A stretch of 10,000 nt of DNA. Origin: Chondrilla cf. caribensis (lineage: Eukaryota; Porifera; Demospongiae; Chondrillida; Chondrillidae). Every line of letters starts with the position of its first letter. Positions within the stretch are counted from its first letter, which is position 1. The stretch is from the NCBI GenBank assembly GCA_964020155.1, contig OZ026546.1, positions 4,387,900 to 4,397,899 of the forward strand. Direction: 5' to 3'. The translations under genes were made by a program, and so were the position numbers. Shown piece after piece: positions 1 through 7,208 of the stretch. The notes below the pieces were generated by a model. That model saw only the letters and a list, made by a program, of their open reading frames with translations, searched no databases and was not told the origin of the DNA.

Positions 1-27
1 TATTATTGGTTCAAAGAGCCAATAATA
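1..27. repeat. Hairpin at left edge
   Basis: TATTATTGG (1-9) pairs with CCAATAATA (19-27), a perfect 9-bp stem with a 9-nt loop. It begins at the window edge, so it could be the end of a longer inverted repeat. No gene context. Confidence 0.55.
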
Positions 28-527
28 TATATATTCACATATGTATATTCTAAGGAATTTGGCAGGCTCAATTTTGTAGCCTAGATGTTACCAGTAGATC
101 AGAAATTCAGGTCGATGTGATCGTTCAGCTAGAGAGCAGGGTTCTAGAATAAATAGGTGGCTATGACACAAGGGTACTGTCAGCTTCTTAAATGTGAAGA
201 GGTTGTTCCTGGGTTGACTTCCATAGACATTTATTCTAGTGCTACTTCAACATACTTGGTGAGGACTGGGGAAAATTAAGTAAGAATGTTCTATGGTGGT
301 TGTGATGATTTCACATACCCAGGGTGAGAGAGATTGTTAAGTACAATCTTAGATACCCAAGTATAGAGAATCCACGGTATTCTGGGCTCTGGATACTAGA
401 TTAATCCTTGCTTATCAACAGTGTCCAAAGACACCCATTCTACATTGTCCAATTGAAATTATTCCAGGCCAATGTCACCCTGCTTCTCTTCAAAAACAAA
501 TATTTCATATATTTCGAGACACTCTTG

Positions 528-610
528 GAGCTGTACCCCAACGCACTGAAATTATTTGAGCGCCTCTTTAGGCTGTGAAGAACCTTCGTTGAAGATATTA
601 AGGCCATCTT
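528..610 (+). repeat. Dispersed repeat, copy 1 (partial)
   Basis: Shares the core CGCACT-AAAT-ATTTG-GC followed by TTTAGG and GAAGAACCTT..TGAAG with the copies at 3063-3190 (+) and 9482-9595 (-). It is clearly related but decayed. In the frame that is open in the other copies, this one has a TGA after TTTAGGCTG. Confidence 0.6.
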
Positions 611-967
611 TTTCAGTAGAATATAAATTAGTATAATATATAAATATTATCGTCTGATGAGGTCAAACATCAAAGGCACTGCCTGGGCAGTAAATTTGAT
701 ATTGACTTGTGCGCAGGGACAGTATCCTGTAAGCGCCCAGTGTTTACCTTAAAAGGGCAATAATTGCGAGGTGTTAGACAAACTATGACAATTTTGCGCA
801 GTCCAAGAAATGAATATCATTATAGCAATAACACAACACAACACAGTACTCAGAGAGTAACAGCAGCTGGGAGGAAACTTGGAATAAAAGTCAGAAATCC
901 AGTAGTTCATTAATGCCAACGCTACTATAGTCTTCTGCTATGTACTCCGATATCCATAATCGGCTAT

Positions 968-1165
968 CTACCCGCGACTGAGTTCCTCGAAGTTGTCATG
1001 ATCAAAATTGAAAACAGCCGCTTTTGCTACCTTGCTTTCTACGTTTTCTGGTGTGTCTTCCCATAAATAGCTGATTCTAAATATCGTAGGCACACAGGAC
1101 TGGACTGGAGAGCAGAAAATATCTTCAGAAAGAAGCAGCGATTCTCTGCGTGCATTTTGGAGAGT
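968..1165 (-). other. Protein-like open frame without ATG (possible exon)
   Basis: On the minus strand, 65 codons are open between a TAA (1168-1166) and TAG (970-968). The last half reads as plausible protein, with ENVESKVAKAAVFNFDHDNF before the end. Possible acceptors lie at TCTGCTCTCCAG (exon from about 1110) and TTAGAATCAG (exon from 1070), so it could be a terminal exon. No convincing AATAAA follows on the minus strand and no partner exons were found. The string NFDH faintly recalls uridine kinases, not enough to name it. A different frame begins at an ATG (about 1065) with MGRHTRKRRKQG before a GT. Confidence 0.18.
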
Positions 1166-1182
1166 TTATTTGGCGATAAATG

Positions 1183-1264
1183 GGTTACTACACGCCTGCC
1201 ACGGGAGGTATCGTATTTACTGCGCGAGACCCTCGGGCGTGAAGTTCGTAGGCGGGTAGTAACC
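1183..1264. mobile_element. Short inverted-repeat element (MITE-like)
   Basis: GGTTACTACACGCC (1183-1196) faces GGCGGGTAGTAACC (1251-1264), which reads GGTTACTACCCGCC when reversed: 13 of 14 bases match. The 82-nt unit is locally GC-rich against AT-rich flanks. No clear target-site duplication is visible. A plain hairpin or a solo fragment are alternatives. Confidence 0.4.
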
Positions 1265-2341
1265 TATATATTCACTGTTATGTCTAGGAATACTTTATAC
1301 ACATTATTATGAATAACATACTGTATTGAGCATTACGGCAGTCCTGACAATTGTATTTTGGGTTAAAACAGATATATATTATAATATAACCATAGACTCT
1401 ACACCCTCTGGATTTGAAACTATATACGTGCATCCTGTTCATATGCTCGTGACCTGCTTCCGGTTTATTTTACATGTTACCGCCCACTTACCCGCAAAAA
1501 TTTGGATAGACGTAGTTGTATGGCTGCTGTTATGTAAACTATCAATTGGATTTTTGCACATTAATTTTTACCGTTCATAGCCGTTATTTTTTGGGCTGGC
1601 ACGTTGAAGCCAAGCCGTTATAAAAGCTGTGTTTTCTAAGGATCCAGGGACCATGAAAGCTCGTCACCGTCCCTATTTGGAAGCGTGAAATGTAACGTCG
1701 TTTATTACGTCACTTGTCTTGTTCTGCCCAGTAGGAGCTGTATAAATTTGTACACAGTGAAGGGTATGTACTAACCCGCGAATTATCATACTTTGATCTA
1801 TAACTTTCCTAGTGTACAATTTAAGCAATAACTACCTTCCCTGTAGAATAGAACTACGCTTGGTCTATCCTTCGATAGCTGCAAAGTCCTGTCGAGATCT
1901 TATGTTTATCCCAAAAATTTGCACACAAACTCGCTACCAAGTGCAAGCTAACTTGAAGACGAACGAAATCTTATGCTTACTTACTCCTGCACGTTTTTTA
2001 CGTGACATAAGTTCAGTTGCCTTGTAATGAACCTATTCAGAGGCTTAAAACTTCTCCGCCGACTACCTTTTGAAAGTTTATTGCGATTTTTCTTTTTTCT
2101 TGTCTGCACGGAAAGTCACGAGTATGGGTACACTTCCACTTTTGCGGTCGAAATAATTTGTACAAAGGAACGTGTGATAATGTATTGAATTTATATGCAA
2201 TATAAACTGTTTCCAGTCCAGAGGGTTTAGAGTCTACGATATAACTTGCTTAGCAAGTAACTGTGTGTACACATTCTCCTGATTAACGAGTCAATTCACT
2301 CAATCCACAGATCATGTATGCCATGTCGACAAGTACTGATA
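1265..2341 (+). other. Upstream region of the Calx-beta/EGF gene; weak promoter motifs
   Basis: Two short plus-strand open frames here (1326-1580 and 1812-2027) lack protein-like composition and splice support. Motifs that could belong to a promoter: TATAAAA (1619-1625), a CRE-like TTACGTCA (1705-1712) and TATAAAT (1741-1747). The transcription start of the gene is unresolved. Confidence 0.35.
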
Positions 2342-2448
2342 GTAAGTACACCTGATAATAAAATTAATACAAGTTTGATGTTGAATTCAAGTACTTATAA
2401 CATAGAGTCTACAATGTATACACACTGATTTCTTTCTTTCCTTTAAAG
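2342..2448 (+). other. Possible 5' UTR intron of the Calx-beta/EGF gene
   Basis: A good donor, GTAAGTAC (2342-2349), and a pyrimidine-rich acceptor, TTTCTTTCCTTTAAAG (ending 2448), delimit 107 nt, a size like introns 2, 3, 5 and 6. If used, the leader exon ends at 2341 and the start-codon exon begins at 2449. There is no coding evidence to test this, so it rests on splice motifs alone. Confidence 0.35.
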
Positions 2449-2457
2449 GTTCTCACT

Positions 2458-2542
2458 ATGGGACTACCGACCAAAAGCTACAAGTTTGGTGGTATTCTAA
2501 TTTGGAGTGTGTTCCTTGTAATTGCAGGGAAAAGTGCTTCAG
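2458..2542 (+). CDS. Coding exon 1: signal peptide
   Basis: Encodes 28 residues plus one base of the next codon. The peptide has a short basic N-region (MGLPTKSYK), a hydrophobic core (GGILIWSVFLVIAG) and a small-residue region (KSAS), a textbook secretory signal. Cleavage is likely near residues 24-29. The donor is G|GTGAGA. A pyrimidine-rich run ending TTTAAAG sits 10 nt upstream of the ATG, so the exon may begin at 2449 with an intron in the 5' UTR. Confidence 0.88.
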
Positions 2543-4319
2543 GTGAGACTTCAGATGGATAAAATCCAAAGTATTTTGATTGAAATTATTGAATGCATAG
2601 CATTATAGTTAATATGCACTATTGCTACTGTCACTATATTATACATTCTGTGTTTTTATATTATATTTTATGATAAAGCCATACACAAAGGGTGTCAGTG
2701 TAGAGTGAATTATTTACTACACTGTGCTCTGACCACTGATTTTGGACTTTCAAAGAAAAATTTGCATATTTTGAAAAGATAAGCCATTTACAGTAGTAAC
2801 AAAATTCACCTGATTCGTTCTTGAGTAATTCCTTACTATACACCACATGAGCATACCGCAACTAATACAAATATGATACAACAAGGAGGTTGTTGTGATC
2901 AGCTCCTCTGTATAGAATTGGATTCTAGTATGTACTGTCCATTCCCACAGAACATAATATTGAGTTACATTTATGCTCTCAATACATGTGGCAAACATTG
3001 ATAATTTTCCCTGTAAGTGGACAACTACTTACCAACAAGTTGCAGATACAATTAAAACAAGTATTCCAAGTTCGAAAACTCGTGGGGCTGCCATGCACCG
3101 CACAGTAGTTGGTCATATTTCTTAGGTTCAGAAGAACCTTCACTGAAGTTATTACATTTGGTAAAGCTTCAGCGGATGAATTCCAGAACCCAATGTACAT
3201 TTTAATCCAAATTTAAGACATTTTGGAGTATGCATTGAACATGAAATATTGTATGATTGTATGACTAGAATATCCATGATTCAAGCTAAAACTGTAAACT
3301 GACACAGGTTATTAGGGACAGTGACAGACAACCCCTAATATCCTGTTCAATACATGACTCCATTTAGTGATGATACCATTTTTTTTTTAATTTTTGCTTT
3401 TATCTCATTCCCAGCCCTCACTGTGGAATTCCAGTTTAGTGAGCTCAATGTTTCTGAGGCAATGGGAACAATTGAAGTGACAGTAATTGCCAATGGAACA
3501 AGTGAAGTGAACTATACAGTCAATTTGACAATCATTGACATTACAACAGGTGAGATTACTACTGTAACACTATATATGTAGTGTGTGTAGATTTAAACAG
3601 TTGACTTCTCTTTACATATCCATAGATTTAAATGACTACAATTTAACAGTTTCTGTACAGTTGCAATTCCCAGCAGGAAGTACTAGTGCCAGTGTGGTGA
3701 TAGCTATTGATGATGATGTGTATGAGGACACTGAAAGCTTTCAAGTGGCTATCACTAACACCAGTGATGAGAATGTACTGATAGGAATGAACAATGAGAC
3801 TACAGTCAACATTGAAGATGATGAAATGATCACAGTTTTCTTCCAGGAGGATCCATTCAGTTTCTTAGAGAGTGACAGTGAAGCTGTAGTTACTGTATAT
3901 GCTCATGTACCCAGAGGAATAATGTATGTCTCAGCGGAAGTATTCGTCAGCAATGGAACTGCCATAAGTGAGCAACTATAGATAATGTCGACAGACTTGT
4001 AGGCACAACAAGACCATATAACTAGGTTTCATTACTTTTAATAAGTCAGAAATTCACTTTTTTTGTAGGTCCAGGTGACTATGATGCTAGTCCAATGTCC
4101 ATTACATTTATGAGACATGATATGAATGTGAGCATAGTGTCAGTAAACTTGACAATTGCAATTATGACAGATGAAATTTTGGAAAGAGATGAAGACTTTA
4201 CCATCATGCTGAATAGCTCACAGGAAAGGGTTGTTATTGCCAACTCTACTTTGATCATCATACAGAATGATGACGGTGAGCAATTGAGCAAGCCATGTGT
4301 GTTTAGGCCTTTGTACATG

Positions 4320-4398
<79 letters not shown>

Positions 4399-5529
4399 GT
4401 AATAAATGCATGTCACATGTGTTTCCATTATTCCACTATCGATGTTCAAAGTCAATGCAGTAATTTATTATCCATCAGAATTATTTCCTGATTATATATA
4501 AAATCAATTTAATTCAATCCTTTCCTTCAATTACAGCAAGATAATATTTTTTTTTTTCAATTTTAATCCCAGCCCTTACTGTGGAATTCCAGTTTAGTGA
4601 GCTCAATGTTTCTGAGGCAATGGGAACAATTGAAGTAACAGTAACTGCCAATGGAACAAGTGAATTTGACTATACTGTCAATTTGACAATTAGTGATATT
4701 ACAACAGGTGAGATTACAGTAACTGTACTGTATATGTGGTGCGTGTAGAGTTATGCATTTGACTTCCGCTTGCATATCCGTAGATTCAAATGACTACAAT
4801 TTAACAGTAGCTGTAGAGTTGGAATTCCTAGCAGGTAGTAGTAGTGAAAGTGTGGTGATAGCTATTGATGATGATGTGTATGAGAACACTGAAAGCTTTC
4901 AAGTGGCCATCACCTCCACCAGTGATGAGGATGTACTGATAGGAATGAACAATGAGACTACAGTCAACATTGAAGATGATGAAATGATCACAGTTTTCTT
5001 CCAGGAGGATTCTTACAGTTTTTCAGAGAGTGATGGTGAAGCTGTAGTTACTGTATATGCTCATGTACCCAGAGGAATAATGAATGTCTCAGCGGAAGTA
5101 ATCTTCAGCAATGGAACTGCCATAAGTGAGCAACTATAGAGAATGTCGACAGACTTGTAGGCACAACAAGACCATATAATTAGGTTTCATTACTTTCAAT
5201 ATGTCTATGTCATTTTTGTAGGTCCAGGTGATTATGATGCTAGTCCGATGTCCATTACTTTCATGAGACATGATATGAATGTGAGCATAGCATCAGTAAA
5301 CTTGACAATCGCAATTATGACTGATGAAATTTTCGAGAGAGATGAAGACTTTACCATCATGCTGAATAGCTCACAGGAAAGGGTTGCTATTGCTAACTCT
5401 ACTTTGATTATCATACAGAATGATGACGGTGAGCAATTGAGCAAGCATGAGTGTGTTTAGGCCTATTTACTTGTAGGTGTTGTGTGTGTGTGTGCGCTTG
5501 CGTGTTTGTGTCCGTGTGTGTGTGTGTCC

Positions 5530-5592
<63 letters not shown>

Positions 5593-5654
5593 TCTGTGTG
5601 TCTGTGTGTGTGTGTTTGTCTGTGTGTCTGTGTGTGTGTGTGTATGTGTGTGTG

Positions 5655-5710
<56 letters not shown>

Positions 5711-5722
5711 GTGTGTGTGTGT

Positions 5723-5755
<33 letters not shown>

Positions 5756-6750
5756 TGCGTGCCTGCGTGCGTGTGTGTGTGTGAAACATGGCAATTATAG
5801 CAATGATTAAATTTTAAGTGTTTCATACTCCATAAAAACAGGATTATCCTCCAGTGTATTATTGGAGTTGGAATCAACACACTAAGTCATAACAACCATT
5901 GATTTAAACCTGGACTACGAATCAAAAGAGTACAAACAATAGTTAGCCTAATGACAGTGGATGTCACATACAGCTACCTTACGTATATTAAATGAAGCAT
6001 TCACAACCCAACCTGATTTAATTCTCTTCAATTATATATATGAAGTTCAACATCATTTTTCCCAACAGCTTGTCTCTGTGAGAATGGAGGAACCTGTGTG
6101 TTTGACAACAACAACATAAACTGCAATTGTGCAGAGAATTTTGAAGGACAATTCTGCCAAACAGGTACAGCACACTATGTACTCTGTACTGCAAACTGTC
6201 ACCTTACATACATACAGAGTAAGTGTCCAAACTAAATCACATCTAATTCATGTTGAGTTAGAGTGTTATCTTAAAACCACAATTCGTCAGTAACCTCAGA
6301 ATAAAACAGAATAATTATACTCCTCGGTAATCATCTCAGCTGAGGAGTTTCTCACACCCCAGTTTCATTATACTTAACAATAATTATTATATACACAGAA
6401 TACACATACTCTTTGCACAAATGCACTATTCTATAAGAAAATTATTACACTGGTGCATGTATCATTTGAAAGGTAGCATTATTGTATGAATGTGTGCAAA
6501 AATTATCAGATTAACGAAGTAATATACCAAAATAAGTTCAATTTACTGCCATTGCATACAAGAAAATGTGAATGATGATTGATATATTATATATCGATTA
6601 AATCCTCTTTCCATTTGTATAGCTGTTGTCATGCCATTGGAAAACGTTGCAGTGGCGATAGGGGTCGGTGTGGCAGCAGGTGTGGCAGGGATTGGCCTTG
6701 TAGGTGTTGGTATTGGTATTCTGGTTGCCATTCTGGCATGCCCCAAGTAA
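2458..6750 (+). CDS. Calx-beta x4 / EGF single-pass membrane protein (9 exons)
   Basis: Joined coding exons: 2458-2542, 3415-3549, 3626-3967, 4069-4275, 4573-4707, 4784-5125, 5222-5428, 6069-6164, 6623-6750. The lengths (85, 135, 342, 207, 135, 342, 207, 96, 128) sum to 1677 nt, giving 558 residues plus TAA. Every intron is GT-AG and phase 1. Order: signal peptide (1-28), Calx-beta domains at about 30-140, 141-256, 258-368 and 369-484, EGF-like 485-516, membrane span about 525-555, tail CPK. Calx-beta marks are the acidic loop DDDVYEDTESF, the strand-end IEDDE, and GDYDASP with DEILERDEDF in the second domain of each pair. Calx-beta folds bind Ca2+ and occur in Na/Ca exchangers, integrin beta-4 and sponge aggregation factors. 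I infer a calcium-dependent surface or adhesion role. The start is supported by the signal peptide and by A at -3 and G at +4. About 23 N-glycosylation sequons lie in the Calx-beta region. The exon model is hand-built but strongly constrained by phase, homology between the two modules, and splice sites. Confidence 0.9.
2543..3414 (+). other. Intron 1 (872 nt)
   Basis: Separates the signal-peptide exon from module 1. Donor GTGAGA and acceptor CTCATTCCCAG. It contains one copy of the dispersed repeat at about 3063-3190. Minus-strand open frames inside it are short and overlap each other without protein-like character. The plus frame that begins at 3354 is only intron read-through into exon 2. 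Confidence 0.8.
3063..3190 (+). repeat. Dispersed repeat, copy 2 (in intron 1)
   Basis: Aligns along about 125 nt to the reverse complement of 9482-9595: ATTC-AGTTC-AAAAC, GGCTGCC, CGCAC, TTAGGTT, GAAGAACCTT, CTGAAG, GCTTCAGCG. Part of it (from TTTCTTAGG) reads FLRFRRTFTEVITFGKASAD, closely matching the peptide frame of copy 3. An indel breaks that frame further upstream, so it is not a working exon here. Confidence 0.68.
3415..4275 (+). CDS. Module 1: exons 2-4, two Calx-beta domains
   Basis: Three exons (3415-3549, 3626-3967, 4069-4275), residues 29-256 or 228 codons. The first domain spans exon 2 and the first part of exon 3. The second spans the rest of exon 3 and exon 4. Both domains are interrupted at the matching place, just before the DY loop (LNDYNL and SPGDYD), while the boundary between the two domains has no intron. 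Acidic Ca-binding-type clusters: DDDVYEDTE (102-110), IEDDE (136-140), DEILERDED (222-230) and QNDD (253-256). It contains 12 N-X-S/T sequons. If intron 3 is retained, the frame reads three residues past the donor and stops at TAG (3979-3981). Confidence 0.9.
4323..4396 (+). repeat. (GT)37 microsatellite in intron 4
   Basis: A pure GT dinucleotide run of 74 nt, directly after the copied TTTGTACATGTAG segment and about 45 nt past the exon 4 donor. On the transcript it is a UG repeat. Apparent reading frames of Cys-Val or His-Thr here are artefacts of the repeat. Confidence 0.97.
4573..5428 (+). CDS. Module 2: exons 5-7, duplicated pair of Calx-beta domains
   Basis: Exons 4573-4707, 4784-5125 and 5222-5428 have exactly the lengths of exons 2-4 (135, 342, 207) and the same phases. 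By hand count they differ at 10/135, 26/342 and 13/207 positions, about 93% identity, and the internal introns also align (76 vs 76 nt, 96 vs 101 nt). At protein level 24 of 228 residues change: 4 in exon 5, 17 in exon 6, 3 in exon 7. Eleven N-glycosylation sequons are present. Two sites are lost relative to module 1 (NYT to DYT, NTS to STS) and one is gained (NVS in exon 6). The Ca-binding-type acidic clusters are kept apart from a D-to-N change in the DDDVYE(D/N)TE loop. Confidence 0.9.
5429..6068 (+). other. Intron 7 (640 nt)
   Basis: Lies between module 2 and the EGF exon. The first 50 nt are a copy of the start of intron 4. Then comes the compound GT tract, and the remaining 285 nt (5784-6068) are AT-rich unique sequence with no open frame worth reporting. 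The acceptor CATCATTTTTCCCAACAG is strong. Confidence 0.8.
5479..5783 (+). repeat. Compound GT/TCTG/TGCG microsatellite in intron 7
   Basis: About 305 nt of GT repeat broken by interruptions: TCTG variants near 5590-5640, a CATATG-type break near 5528-5535, TATG near 5708, and a TGCG tetranucleotide array at about 5736-5770. It sits in the same place after exon 7 as the pure GT tract after exon 4, so the two tracts are copies that have since diverged in length and purity. Interruptions suggest the copy is older or mutationally less uniform than the intron 4 tract. Confidence 0.96.
6069..6164 (+). CDS. Exon 8: single EGF-like domain
   Basis: A self-contained 96-nt, phase 1-1 exon (residues 485-516). 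The six cysteines fall at 486, 488, 494, 503, 505 and 514 in the pattern C-x-C-ENGGT-C-x8-C-x-C-x8-C. ENGGTC and the final F-x-G-x-F-C are typical of EGF-like domains. Loop 1 is very short, with a single residue between the first two cysteines. No calcium-binding cbEGF signature is evident. The acceptor is TTTTTCCCAACAG and the donor G|GTACAG. The exon places an EGF module between the Calx-beta stack and the membrane, probably as a juxtamembrane spacer or interaction module. Confidence 0.85.
6165..6622 (+). other. Intron 8 (458 nt)
   Basis: Joins the EGF and membrane-anchor exons, donor GTACAG and acceptor ATTTGTATAG. It contains an inverted repeat, ACTCCTC (6319-6325) with GAGGAGT (6342-6348), enclosing the palindrome CTCAGCTGAG. 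Otherwise it is AT-rich with no recognised content. Confidence 0.75.
6623..6750 (+). CDS. Exon 9: membrane anchor and stop
   Basis: The acceptor TTTGTATAG opens a frame of 42 residues ending at TAA (6748-6750). After a short linker (AVVMPLEN) comes a run of about 31 uncharged residues made almost only of Gly, Ala, Val, Ile and Leu (525-555), with many small-residue spacings such as G532-G536 and G544-G548. Only C-P-K follows. This is a C-terminal transmembrane anchor with essentially no cytoplasmic tail. A GPI-attachment signal is an alternative reading, since that also ends in a hydrophobic stretch, but the terminal lysine and the length favour a membrane span. Confidence 0.83.
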
Positions 6751-7050
6751 CACTGGAGCAGAACTGACCAGTGTCAACATATGACATAGTGTACGAAGGA
6801 TTAACTGCTTCCATGGTACTAGTCAAGAATGCTTATCATGATACGAGTACACATCTGTACATAGTGTGATAGGGCAGCAACATGTACATACATCTGTAGC
6901 TTACTGTATTCACATGCATGATCAATTCAATACTGACTTAATTGTTATCGAGTACAAAATTAATTAGACTACTGTGTAGTTATAACATTATTAGTAAGTG
7001 CTTGTGCTGATCACAATTAGCTGATGGGTCAATTGTCTAAGATAATAAAT
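6751..7050 (+). other. 3' UTR of the Calx-beta/EGF gene
   Basis: This follows the TAA at 6748-6750. It is AT-rich with no continuing open frame, and leads directly to the AATAAA at 7044-7049. Cleavage would be expected some 10-30 nt after that signal, where a T/GT-rich stretch (TTTAATTTGTG, about 7070-7080) lies. Confidence 0.65.
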
Positions 7051-7070
7051 TTTATTATCAATTATTTATT
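7044..7070. terminator. Back-to-back poly(A) signals of two convergent genes
   Basis: Plus strand: AATAAA at 7044-7049, about 295 nt past the stop of the Calx-beta/EGF gene. Minus strand: TTTATT at 7051-7056 and 7065-7070, each reading AATAAA, about 140-160 nt past the stop of the proposed minus gene. The two signals are separated by one base. Confidence 0.6.
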
Positions 7071-7208
7071 TTAATTTGTGAATTAGAGGACATTTTCACA
7101 ACAAGTAACATTTAATTATATTCAAGTGACAAAAAATAATTAATAAAAATAATAATTATATTAAAGCAACCCATTTAGACATAAGGCAATACATGTAAAA
7201 ACTGAGAA

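Larger units (their letters stand above)
1..967. other. No gene seen
   Basis: AT-rich sequence with frequent stops in all frames. Apart from the edge hairpin and the partial dispersed repeat, I see nothing that supports a gene or RNA. Confidence 0.5.
3380..5500 (+). repeat. Tandem intragenic duplication, ~1.15-kb unit
   Basis: The unit holding exons 2-4 and introns 2-3 recurs at an offset of 1158 nt, falling to 1153 nt after a 5-nt length difference in intron 3/6. Homology begins at the acceptor of exons 2 and 5 (upstream pyrimidine tracts are only loosely alike). It runs past exons 4 and 7 through GTGAGCAATTGAGCAAGC into the start of the GT tract, where both copies read GTGTGTTTAGGCCT. Beyond the GT tracts the sequences are unrelated, so the microsatellite marks the right edge of the copied block. 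The intronic similarity means the event is recent. Confidence 0.88.

Noticed and set aside
1326..2027. Two plus-strand frames of 84 and 71 codons
   Set aside because: Composition looks random, with no splice or signal features and no recognised motif. Chance frames of this size are expected.
2661..3200. Three overlapping minus-strand frames of 66-82 codons
   Set aside because: They lie within intron 1, overlap one another, have no domain-like content, and one crosses the dispersed repeat.
3583..3981. A start codon at 3583 for a separate gene, and the EQL-stop end
   Set aside because: Both are intron read-through: exon 3 runs from acceptor CCATAG (3625) to donor A|GTGAGC (3968), and the duplicate at 4784-5125 has the same edges.
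4079..4411. Minus-strand 110-codon open frame
   Set aside because: It is antisense to exon 4 and runs into the GT repeat. The plus frame carries the Calx-beta motifs.
5232..5444. Minus-strand 70-codon frame antisense to exon 7
   Set aside because: It is the shadow of the duplicated exon and mirrors the antisense frame of exon 4.
4323..5783. CRISPR-like or satellite array
   Set aside because: The repeats are dinucleotide microsatellites without spacers, and the gene structure is eukaryotic.
5411..5880. Several open frames on both strands rich in Cys-Val or His-Thr
   Set aside because: They are translations of the GT microsatellite in intron 7. No independent coding signal.
6543..6826. Other frames overlapping the membrane-anchor exon
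   Set aside because: Only the frame joined in phase 1 to the EGF exon gives a coherent hydrophobic anchor and stop. The others are shadows of GC-rich GGT/GTG codons.
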